Assembly (NCBI GenBank): GCA_012514835.1
Contig: JAAYZM010000116.1
Location: 1 to 5,239 of the forward strand
Direction of reading: 5' to 3'
Source: Actinomycetales bacterium
GTDB taxonomy: Bacteria > Actinomycetota > Actinomycetes > Actinomycetales > Cellulomonadaceae
DNA: 5,239 nucleotides
The notes beneath the pieces were generated by a model. The model saw nothing but the letters and a program-made list of their open reading frames with translations, was not told the origin of the DNA and made no database searches. This document shows, piece by piece, positions 1 to 5,239 of this stretch; the first letter of the stretch is position 1, and each line of letters opens with the position of its first letter. Both the position numbers and the translations under genes were made by a program.

Positions 1-564
1 ACCAACCCCGGCCGCCCCGTCGCGGCGCTCACCCTCGCCTACCAGGACGCGACGCTCTCGCACGTCGCCAACGGGGTCTACGGCGAGCTGTGGTCGGCCG
101 CGCTGCTTGCCGGCGCGTTCTCGTCCGCGACGGTTCGCGAGGCCTTCGACCGCTCGCTCGACTACGTGCCGCCGCGGTCGCGGCTCGCCGAGGCGTTGCG
201 GGCGGTGCGCGACATGCGCGACGAAGGACTCGCATGGGAGCAGGCGATCGCGGCGATCCAGGAGCGCTGGGGGCACTACTCCTGGGTGCACACGATCAAC
301 AACGCCGCCGTGATCGCCGCGGGGCTGCTGTGGGGCGAGGACGACTTCTCCGCGACCGTCGGGCTCACGGTCCAGGGCGGCTGGGACACCGACTCGAACG
401 GCGCGACCGCAGGCTCTGTCGCCGGGGTCGTGCTCGGTGCCGCGGCGCTGCCCGAGCACTTCGTCGCCCCGCTCGAGAACCGCACCCGTTCCGCGATCTT
501 CGGCTACGACAACGCCGTGATCTCCGACCTCGCGCGGCGCACCCTCAAGCTCGTCGAGGGCTGA
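1..564 (+). CDS. ADP-ribosylglycohydrolase family protein (5' end missing)
   Basis: This frame is open from the first base of the window to a TGA at 562-564, giving the last 187 residues of a longer protein. Family members (the ARH/DraG fold) are all-helical, metal-dependent hydrolases that remove ADP-ribose from proteins or act on related N- or O-glycosidic bonds, usually in the cytoplasm. Two family signatures are visible. Near the start, residues 20-28 of the visible part read SHVANGVYG, inside the typical NPG...AY.DA..SH..NG.YG block. At residues 126-134 (about 376-402) is the metal-binding block GGWDTDSNG, with Asp129 and Asp131 as the expected ligands, followed by the small-residue helix ATAGSVAGVVLGA. 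The N-terminal DDT-type metal motif of the family is not in the window, so completeness of the active site cannot be judged. A GTG at 166 is an internal codon, because the homology runs well upstream of it. The gene converges on the LacI-type gene with 16 bases between stop codons. The family assignment is firm; the substrate is unknown. Confidence 0.9.
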   Translation, partial: TNPGRPVAALTLAYQDATLSHVANGVYGELWSAALLAGAFSSATVREAFDRSLDYVPPRSRLAEALRAVRDMRDEGLAWEQAIAAIQERWGHYSWVHTINNAAVIAAGLLWGEDDFSATVGLTVQGGWDTDSNGATAGSVAGVVLGAAALPEHFVAPLENRTRSAIFGYDNAVISDLARRTLKLVEG

Positions 565-592
565 GCCTCGGCGCGAGTCGTCACGCCGAGGC
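565..592. terminator. Shared hairpin terminator between convergent genes
   Basis: A perfect 9-bp stem (GCCTCGGCG at 565-573 with CGCCGAGGC at 584-592) closes a 10-base loop. It begins one base after the stop codon of the ADP-ribosylglycohydrolase gene, and its loop holds the stop codon of the convergent LacI-family gene (TCA on the plus strand, 581-583). The right arm therefore also encodes the last three residues, Ala-Ser-Ala, of the repressor. There is no clear T-run on either side, as is common for high-GC actinobacterial terminators. The position between two convergent stops is the main support for a two-way terminator role; the function is inferred. Confidence 0.6.
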
Positions 593-1579
593 GCGCACCA
601 CGAGCTCGTGTGGCACGACGACGTGGCGGCCCTCACCATCGTGCTCGCCCGTCATCCGGCTCAGCAGGAGCCGACCCGCCTCTGCACCGAGGCGCGGTCC
701 GTCTGCGTGGACCGTCGTGAGCTGAGGCGTGACGACCGTCGCGAGGTCGACGTCGTCGAACCCCGTGATCGCGACGTCCTCGGGGATGCGCAGCCCCTCC
801 TCACGCGCGACGTCGATCGCACCGATCGCGATCATGTCGTTCGCGCAGACGACGGCACGCGGGCGCACCTCTCGGTCGAGCAGGGCGCGCATCCCCCGCG
901 CACCACCCGCACGGTCGAACTCCTCGAGGAGCACGACCATCTCGCGGTCGGGCACTCCCGCCTCGCGGCACGCGTCCTCGAAGCCCTCCCGGCGGTGACG
1001 GCTCACGGGAGCCTCCGCGTCGCCGTCGATCAACGCGACATCGCTTCCGTAGCGGTCGATCACGAAGTGTGTCATCTCGGCGCTCGCGGCACGGTCGTCG
1101 AAGCACACGCTGTCGATCGTGCTGCCCGGCACAGGGCCACCGACGTTGACGACGCAGATGCCGTCGTCGGCGAGCGGGCGCAGCGCCTCAGGCTCGACCC
1201 TGAAGCCCACGAAGACGACGCCGTTGAGGCGGCGCGAGCGCGCCTCCTCGAGGAAGGCTAGCTCCTCGCGCTCGCGCGCGTCCGTGTTGCACAGCAGCGA
1301 GTGGAAGCCCGCGGGGCCGATGACGTCCTGGATGCTGCGCGCGTACTCGGGGTAGAAGGAGTTCGTGATGTCCGGAACCACGATCATGATCGTCTGGGAG
1401 GTGCGCAGCCGCAGGCTCCGGGCGATCGCGTTGGGCCGGTAGCCGAGGCGCTTGGCGACCTGCTCGACCATCTGCTTCGTCTCGGCGTTCACGGGTCGGT
1501 GCCCGCTGAACACGTGCGAGACGGTCGTGATGCTCACGCCCGCCTCGTTGGCGACGTCCTCGATGGTGATCCTGGCCAT
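581..1579 (-). CDS. LacI/PurR-family transcriptional repressor
   Basis: A 332-residue protein, the usual length for the family. LacI-type regulators bind operator DNA as dimers and release or bind it on sensing a sugar or related small molecule. The N-terminal helix-turn-helix is intact: ITIEDVANEAGVSITTVSHVF at residues 4-24, with recognition helix SITTVSHV close to that of PurR (STTTVSHV). The hinge helix reads YRPNAIARSL, with Leu56 in the place of the leucine that wedges into the operator centre. The effector domain (about 62-332) is a periplasmic-binding-protein-like fold, with SRHRREGF at 193-200, ANDMIAIG at 246-253 and ITGFDDVDLA at 271-280. The ATG at 1577-1579 was chosen because the conserved start of the HTH follows immediately. 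A GTG at 1625-1627 would add 16 residues with no family similarity and no ribosome binding site. The gene lies downstream of the secreted glycosidase gene on the same strand, behind a hairpin, so it probably has its own promoter. A local role in controlling that gene is inferred. The ligand cannot be read from the sequence. Confidence 0.94.
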   Translation of the reverse strand: MARITIEDVANEAGVSITTVSHVFSGHRPVNAETKQMVEQVAKRLGYRPNAIARSLRLRTSQTIMIVVPDITNSFYPEYARSIQDVIGPAGFHSLLCNTDAREREELAFLEEARSRRLNGVVFVGFRVEPEALRPLADDGICVVNVGGPVPGSTIDSVCFDDRAASAEMTHFVIDRYGSDVALIDGDAEAPVSRHRREGFEDACREAGVPDREMVVLLEEFDRAGGARGMRALLDREVRPRAVVCANDMIAIGAIDVAREEGLRIPEDVAITGFDDVDLATVVTPQLTTVHADGPRLGAEAGRLLLSRMTGEHDGEGRHVVVPHELVVRASA

Positions 1580-1585
1580 GACCTG

Positions 1586-1591
1586 ATTATG
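1586..1591 (-). promoter_or_regulatory. Candidate -10 box of a leaderless promoter for the LacI-family gene
   Basis: On the minus strand the hexamer is CATAAT, matching five of six bases of TATAAT, in a GC-rich setting where such a match is rare. Six bases (CAGGTC) separate it from the ATG, so the first base of the start codon falls at +1 if the last T is at -7. No proper Shine-Dalgarno sequence exists: the only AGG lies three bases from the ATG, too close to work well. No convincing -35 box is seen; the bases at that distance are G-rich. Leaderless mRNAs with this spacing are frequent in actinobacteria. Geometry and hexamer are seen directly; use as a promoter is inferred. Confidence 0.55.
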
Positions 1592-1636
1592 GGTGACGCA
1601 CCCCCCGCGACCCCTTGGACCGAGCACGAAGGGAGC

Positions 1637-1673
1637 GTGGGGGCCGGGCGGCGAGCTGCCGCCCGGCCCCCAC
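1637..1673 (-). terminator. Strong hairpin terminator of the secreted glycosidase gene
   Basis: A perfect 16-bp inverted repeat (arms 1637-1652 and 1658-1673, each a run of G/C blocks) closes a 5-base loop, GAGCT. It starts six bases after the TGA (1680-1682 on the plus strand) of the large minus-strand gene and lies 57 bases upstream of the LacI-type start. Beyond the stem in the direction of transcription the RNA would read GCUCCCUUCGU, a weak pyrimidine-rich tract rather than a true U-run, as is typical of high-GC genomes. It should separate transcription of the glycosidase gene from that of the regulator behind it. Confidence 0.75.
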
Positions 1674-1679
1674 TGGCGC

Positions 1680-4600
1680 TCACCGCACCGTGACCTTGTA
1701 CTTCTTCGTCACGCCGCCCGCACGCACGAGGACCGTGTCGGTCCCCTTCGAGACGGCGACGAGCCGGCCGACCTCGTCGACCTCGACGACGCCACGCTTC
1801 GCGGTCGCATAGGTGACCCGCACACCCGTCGCCTTCGCGGGGTGGTACCTCCCCGTGACGTACGCAGTGCGGCCGAGACGCATCGTGCGCGGGACCGTGG
1901 CCGTCACCTTGCTGACCTTCGCCCTCGAGGCTTTCGCGACCACCTTGACCTTGACGCGCTTGGTGACCTTCTTGCCCGAGGCACCCTTGGCCCGCGTCGT
2001 CATCGTGATCGTCGTCGTGCCAGTCTTCCTGGCCTTGATACGACCGGTCTTGGACACGGTCGCGACCTTGGGCCGCGACGACTTCCAGCGCAGCCCTTCC
2101 GCCCCCGCCGGCTCGGCGCCATTGAGGTAGACCCTCGCGGGCAAAGTGAAGGCCTTGCCCCGCACGAGCCGGAGCTGGGTCTGGGCAGTCTTGACCTTGA
2201 CGACCGTCGGGCGCGCAGCCTTGAGGCGGGACAACGCGTCGGTCACTCCCGTGATCGCACGCGAGACCTCGCGCTCGCTCGCGCGCGGGTCCTTGAGCAC
2301 CGCCGTCGCTGCTGCGATCGCCTTCGTGAGGCGCGCGGTCGAGGACTTCGTGAAGGAGCCCTCGGCGAGGACCGTCCTCGCCGCGTCGACGATCTGCCGG
2401 AGCGTCGTCTTGTCCGGAGCTGCGACCTCGAGCCCGTCGAGCGCGTCGAGCACCGCGGCGTACGCGGCGTCGATCGTGGCCTGTCGCGCGGGCACCTCGG
2501 TCACGGCGCGGGCCGCAGCGAGGGCGTCGAGCAGTGCCGCGTGGCTCGCTGCGGTGTAGCGGTCGAAGCCGCCGTCTGCCGCAAGCGCAGCGAGCGAGTC
2601 GACGAGCGCCCGTAGCCCCGTCGCGTCACCCGCGGCGACCACCTCGAGGCGTGCCTCCTCGGGCCCGGCGACGTTCCCCGCGAGGTCGGTCGAGCGGAAC
2701 TGCACCAGGTGCTCGCCCGCCTCGCTCACGGTCACCGGACCCGTGTAGGTCGTCCACTCGCCATCGTCGAGCAGATACTCAGTGCGGACCACGCCCGAGA
2801 CGTCGTCGCTCGCGGAGAGCTCGAAGGTGACCGGGCCGAGGTCCCCGTGCTCCGGCTCACCGATCGTGATCTCGGTGACGGGGGGCTCGGTGTCGACGCA
2901 CGTCGCGTCGCACTCCGGAGCCTGAGGAACCGTGAAGGCCTCCTCGGCGACCTTGACGAAGTCCACGCCGAACGGCCTTCCGTTCGGGTCGGCGTTCTTG
3001 ATCACCAGGGTGTGCTCACCAGGCTCGAGACCCGTGAGGGAGAACAGCTGCTGGTTGTACAGCCCTGCATTGTCGGCCGGCCACCCGCCGAGCGGGGTCA
3101 CGTTGCCCAGGTGCTGGCGATAGGTGAGCACCGGGGCCGCGCCACCGTCGAGGTAGACCTCGACCGCGTCCGAGCCGAGCGCGCCCGAACCGCTCGCCCT
3201 GCGCCCCTTCCAGCCGTAAGCCTCGAGCGCGGTGCCCTCGAAGGTCAGTCGGATCTCGGTGCCCTCACCGGTCCCGAGAGAGCGCGAGCCGCGGTACGCG
3301 GTCGCGTCAGCGATCTCCTCGACGCCGGTCCCGAGCTCCCAGCCGGGGTCGGCGCTGTCGAGGAGGTCCCACGCGGGAGTCGGCTCTCCTGCCTGCACCC
3401 GCAGGAACTGGTACCCGAAGGGCGGGAGCCAGAAGGTCTGCTCCGTGTCCTGGATCGCGGGGCCTGCGGCATCGGTCGCGAGGTCCACGGGGACCTGCGG
3501 GACGACGACGCCGGTGTTCGCGAGGCTGACCTTGAAGCCCTTGGGCGCCGAGTCGAAGTTGTACAGCGCGAGGACCGTCTCGCTGCGGTCCGTCGAGCGG
3601 CGCAGCACCGCGTAGGCGCGGTCGTCGTCGTTGGTGAGGAGACGTTCGCGTGTCGCTGCGGGAACCAGTGCGGAGGACTTCTTCATCGCCCGGAAGACGT
3701 CGAAGTACCGCTCCTCCCCCTCCGCCTCGAGGCCGCCCGGCTCGGGAGTGGTCGTGTTGGGCGTCCAGTACTCCTGGTAGTCGATCGAGTAGACGGCGCC
3801 CATGCCCGCCTGCACCGCGGCGTCGAGCGCGCGCATCTCGTGCGGCTGGTCCCAGTTGTAGACCGACCACGCGTAGATGCCACGGCCGTTCATGCGCCGC
3901 GAGTCGGCGTAGGCCTGCCAGTGCTCGTCGAGACGGTCGACCGTGACCGTCCCGCCGTTCGGGTTCGCCCACGGCTCGCCCGGGACCTGTGGGGCGACGC
4001 GGATCGTGAAGGAGTCCTCGTCGTTGTCGCCGTTGAGCAGCACGTGCGTGTAGCCCACCCGGTCGTTGCGCACCATGTTCGAGTACGTCCCGGTGCCCTC
4101 GGCGTGCAGGTAGAGCTGCTTGTCGGGAGCGTGCTCACGCGCGGCCGTGATCTGGACCTCGGTCGAGACCCACTCGCGGTCCTCGACCGTGCCGAAGTAG
4201 TTGCTGCTCGCCTGCGCGCCCCACATCGACTGCGGTGCGTCGAACTCGAAGCCGTCGACACCCTGGTCGAGCCAGAACCGGACGACGCTCTTCGCGTACT
4301 CGACCCCGGCCTCGCCGAAGTAGTTGATCGCGGGGAATCGCCACGACGTGCCGTACCAGCGCTGCGCGGTCTCGCTCCACGCCCACCACGCGGCTTGCGG
4401 GAGGTTCGCGTCCATCCCTGGGGGCGGCGCGTAGGCGTCCGTGGTGCTGTTGCACGGCTCGCCGTCGAAGGTGCGCTTCTCGGCGTCCCACTGCCCGCAC
4501 CGCGTCGTCTTCGGATGGAACACCCCACCCTCGGGGCGGGTGTCCCACAGGAACAGCTCGGCGGGACCGTCGTAGGCAGGATCCTTGACCCCCGGCTCGG

Positions 4601-5171
4601 CCCAGAACGCACCGCCCGGTGCCATGTCCTGCTCGGCCTGCAGGAACAGCGGGTTGTCGTGGTGCATGTAGATGAGCGCGATGTACGTCACGACCGTGAT
4701 GCCGCGAGCGTGGGCAGCCTCGACGAGCTCGCGGAACTCCTCGAGGGTCCCGTTCTCGACCGGGTCCGTGTCGAAGTGGTCGATCGCGGTGAGCCCGCGC
4801 CAGTGACCGCCCGCCTTGTAAGGGCCGTAGACGATCATCCCGGACTGGCCGCGGTCGGTGTACCAGCCGTTGTTGAGCTGCTCGGTGATGAACGAGAAGC
4901 GGGTCGCCTCGTAGCCGGGTCCCTCGTCCTCGTACGCCCACGACATGTAGGGGAACTCGCCGCGGTACTCGGTCCCGGCCCCGGGCCACGCGTGGACGTA
5001 GTTGTAGATCCAGCCCGTGCCGTTCTCGTCGAACGGCCGGTCCGGCAAGGCGTTGCTACCCGGGCCGTCGGCAGCGACCGAGGCCGCCTGACCCGGGACG
5101 AGCAGGGCTGCGCACGCGAGCCCGGCGAGCACCGCGCGTACCGCGGACCGCCACCTGCGGGACTTCCTCAT
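1680..5171 (-). CDS. Large secreted multidomain GH13-like alpha-glucan-active glycoside hydrolase
   Basis: A 1163-residue exported protein, probably cleaving or rearranging alpha-linked glucans outside the cell. Start: the ATG at 5169-5171 has AAGGAG six bases upstream; a GTG at 5217-5219 would add 16 residues before the signal peptide. Modules, by eye: Sec signal peptide 1-34 (RKSRRWR, then AVLAGLACAALLV, cleavage near SVA-A); (beta/alpha)8 barrel about 45-495; beta domain 500-593; beta-sandwich carbohydrate-binding-like module 597-742, ending LEPGEHTLVIKN...GVDFVKV; linker with CDATC; OmpL47/Ig-like module 760-846 (ASDDVSGV, STDLAGNV); two FIVAR repeats 849-987; two BIG2 repeats 989-1163. 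GH13-like motifs: region II GFEFDAP with nucleophile Asp311, region III LHAEG with acid/base Glu358, region IV YNWDQPH with Asp441. The usual region II Arg is Glu309, the usual region IV His is Trp440, and the region I Asp is missing, so this is a divergent member whose substrate and activity are uncertain. Cys225/Cys240 may form a disulfide; the DNDED loop at 382-386 may bind calcium. No LPXTG, lipobox or C-terminal membrane segment is present. Confidence 0.85.
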   Translation of the reverse strand: MRKSRRWRSAVRAVLAGLACAALLVPGQAASVAADGPGSNALPDRPFDENGTGWIYNYVHAWPGAGTEYRGEFPYMSWAYEDEGPGYEATRFSFITEQLNNGWYTDRGQSGMIVYGPYKAGGHWRGLTAIDHFDTDPVENGTLEEFRELVEAAHARGITVVTYIALIYMHHDNPLFLQAEQDMAPGGAFWAEPGVKDPAYDGPAELFLWDTRPEGGVFHPKTTRCGQWDAEKRTFDGEPCNSTTDAYAPPPGMDANLPQAAWWAWSETAQRWYGTSWRFPAINYFGEAGVEYAKSVVRFWLDQGVDGFEFDAPQSMWGAQASSNYFGTVEDREWVSTEVQITAAREHAPDKQLYLHAEGTGTYSNMVRNDRVGYTHVLLNGDNDEDSFTIRVAPQVPGEPWANPNGGTVTVDRLDEHWQAYADSRRMNGRGIYAWSVYNWDQPHEMRALDAAVQAGMGAVYSIDYQEYWTPNTTTPEPGGLEAEGEERYFDVFRAMKKSSALVPAATRERLLTNDDDRAYAVLRRSTDRSETVLALYNFDSAPKGFKVSLANTGVVVPQVPVDLATDAAGPAIQDTEQTFWLPPFGYQFLRVQAGEPTPAWDLLDSADPGWELGTGVEEIADATAYRGSRSLGTGEGTEIRLTFEGTALEAYGWKGRRASGSGALGSDAVEVYLDGGAAPVLTYRQHLGNVTPLGGWPADNAGLYNQQLFSLTGLEPGEHTLVIKNADPNGRPFGVDFVKVAEEAFTVPQAPECDATCVDTEPPVTEITIGEPEHGDLGPVTFELSASDDVSGVVRTEYLLDDGEWTTYTGPVTVSEAGEHLVQFRSTDLAGNVAGPEEARLEVVAAGDATGLRALVDSLAALAADGGFDRYTAASHAALLDALAAARAVTEVPARQATIDAAYAAVLDALDGLEVAAPDKTTLRQIVDAARTVLAEGSFTKSSTARLTKAIAAATAVLKDPRASEREVSRAITGVTDALSRLKAARPTVVKVKTAQTQLRLVRGKAFTLPARVYLNGAEPAGAEGLRWKSSRPKVATVSKTGRIKARKTGTTTITMTTRAKGASGKKVTKRVKVKVVAKASRAKVSKVTATVPRTMRLGRTAYVTGRYHPAKATGVRVTYATAKRGVVEVDEVGRLVAVSKGTDTVLVRAGGVTKKYKVTVR
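1683..2207 (-). repeat. Two C-terminal BIG2-type Ig-like repeats, strongly basic
   Basis: Residues 989-1080 and about 1087-1163 are two bacterial Ig-like group 2 domains. The first has the classic core WKSSRPKVATVSKTGRI followed by TGTTTITMTT. The second is less typical (RGVVEVDEVGRLVAVSKGTDTVLV). BIG2 domains are beta-sandwich modules common at the ends of secreted or surface-held enzymes and adhesins. By hand count the last 176 residues hold 42 Lys/Arg and 6 Asp/Glu, unlike the acidic catalytic part. There is no sorting motif after the last strand, which ends TKKYKVTVR directly before the stop codon. Confidence 0.85.
2211..2627 (-). repeat. Two tandem FIVAR-type helical repeats in the secreted protein
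   Basis: Residues 849-919 and 920-987 of the protein align as a tandem pair. Each starts with D..(G/T)LR.(L/I)VD, runs through a helix ending before a (G)F.(K/R)(Y/S)(T/S) turn, has an Ala-rich second helix (LLDALAAARAV; LTKAIAAATAVL), then a loop and a third helix ending in (V/T)DAL..L. This is the pattern of FIVAR modules, three-helix bundles found in Gram-positive surface and extracellular enzymes, where they act as spacers or ligand-binding segments. The two copies are well diverged, so this is an old duplication. Their role here is inferred. Confidence 0.75.
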
Positions 5172-5177
5172 CCTCGT

Positions 5178-5183
5178 CTCCTT
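5178..5183 (-). promoter_or_regulatory. Ribosome binding site that fixes the start of the secreted glycosidase
   Basis: The minus strand reads AAGGAG, then six bases (ACGAGG), then ATG at 5171-5169. This near-perfect Shine-Dalgarno sequence at good spacing favours the internal ATG over the upstream GTG at 5219. The short version then starts directly with a classical signal peptide n-region (MRKSRRWR). Confidence 0.85.
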
Positions 5184-5202
5184 CGATCGCGCGCCATTGC
5201 GC

Positions 5203-5218
5203 TGGTGAGAGATCACCA
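5203..5218. repeat. Short inverted repeat in the 5' region of the glycosidase gene
   Basis: TGGTGA at 5203-5208 and TCACCA at 5213-5218 form a perfect 6-bp inverted repeat around GAGA. It directly abuts the larger AT-rich palindrome at 5220-5239 and lies 31 bases upstream of the start codon. It could be part of a regulatory site or a small 5'-leader hairpin. At 6 bp it could also be chance, and no function can be assigned. Confidence 0.35.
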
Positions 5219-5219
5219 C

Positions 5220-5239
5220 GATCCAAAAGGTTTTGCATC
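5220..5239. promoter_or_regulatory. Candidate LacI/PurR-type operator upstream of the glycosidase gene
   Basis: The last 20 bases form an inverted repeat, GATCCAAAAGGTTTTGCATC, with eight of ten base pairs symmetric; mismatches are the central GG and the 5223/5236 pair. On the minus strand one half reads GATGCAAAACC. LacI-family operators are palindromes of about this size, and PurR sites have GCAAA-C half-sites, which resembles this one. The neighbouring repressor also has a PurR-like recognition helix. The site is strikingly AT-rich in a GC-rich region and lies 48 bases before the start codon, where repressor binding could block a promoter. Unlike most family operators, the centre is GG/CC rather than CG. 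No clear -10/-35 pair could be placed between here and the start. The site touches the window end, so its full extent is unknown. Confidence 0.55.

Noticed and set aside
1580..1627. Extended start of the LacI-family gene at a GTG (1625-1627)
   Set aside because: The added residues (MLGPRGRGGCVTHNQV) do not match the family, which begins at the HTH, and no ribosome binding site precedes the GTG.
1593..2615. A long plus-strand open frame of 340 codons opposite the C-terminal part of the large protein
   Set aside because: It is rich in Arg, His, Asp and Gly with no recognisable fold, as expected for an antisense shadow in GC-rich DNA. The opposite strand encodes clear BIG2 and FIVAR modules across the same bases.
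5103..5123. Possible lipoprotein signal around the Cys in LAGLACAALL
   Set aside because: The residues before the Cys (GLA) do not fit a lipobox, and the hydrophobic core continues past the Cys to an ordinary signal peptidase I site near SVA-A.
5145..5171. Possible twin-arginine (Tat) signal from the RR in KSRRWRS
   Set aside because: The hydrophobic residues expected after the arginine pair (the F-L positions of the Tat motif) are replaced by Arg and Ser, so a normal Sec signal is more likely.
5172..5219. N-terminal extension of the secreted protein from a GTG at 5217-5219
   Set aside because: It would put 16 polar residues before a typical signal peptide, while the ATG at 5169-5171 has an excellent ribosome binding site. 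The GTG also lies within the inverted repeat region.
1..5239. CRISPR arrays, tRNA or rRNA genes, insertion sequences
   Set aside because: No direct-repeat/spacer pattern, cloverleaf sequence, rRNA-like stretch, transposase frame or terminal inverted repeats were seen on either strand.

Overview
The window looks like chromosomal DNA of a high-GC actinobacterium. The reading frames have strongly G/C-biased third positions, and the long secreted protein has the module types seen in soil or host-associated Actinobacteria such as the Micrococcales (Cellulomonas-, Cellulosimicrobium- or Microbacterium-like). The lineage is inferred from composition and gene content and cannot be fixed to a genus.

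Layout, left to right. (1) Positions 1-564, plus strand: the 3' part of an ADP-ribosylglycohydrolase-family gene whose start lies outside the window. (2) Positions 565-592: a compact hairpin in the convergent gap, probably a shared two-way terminator. (3) Positions 581-1579, minus strand: a complete LacI/PurR-family repressor, probably read from a leaderless mRNA, because a CATAAT -10 box lies exactly where it would put transcription start on the A of the ATG. (4) Positions 1580-1679: a 100-base gap with a perfect 16-bp hairpin, the probable terminator of the next gene. (5) Positions 1680-5171, minus strand: a very large secreted protein of 1163 residues. It has a signal peptide, a GH13-like alpha-glucan-active barrel, a beta-sandwich carbohydrate-binding-like module, an OmpL47/Ig-like module, two FIVAR helical repeats and two BIG2 Ig-like repeats. 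(6) Positions 5172-5239: its 5' region, with a strong ribosome binding site and, at the window edge, an AT-rich palindrome that looks like a LacI/PurR-type operator.

The parts fit a sugar-responsive locus: a LacI-family repressor next to a secreted glucan-active enzyme whose upstream region carries a candidate operator. Transport genes that would complete the pathway, if present, lie beyond the right edge. The ADP-ribosylglycohydrolase is convergent and not co-transcribed with the other two, so its link to the regulon is only positional.

The most unusual observation is in the enzyme. It keeps the three acidic catalytic positions expected of GH13 (Asp311, Glu358, Asp441) but has Glu in place of the near-invariant Arg of region II, Trp in place of the near-invariant His of region IV, and no recognisable region I Asp. 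This suggests a divergent clade with altered substrate handling or chemistry. Its strongly cationic C-terminal tail (42 Lys/Arg to 6 Asp/Glu by hand count), with no sorting signal, suggests non-covalent retention at the cell wall.
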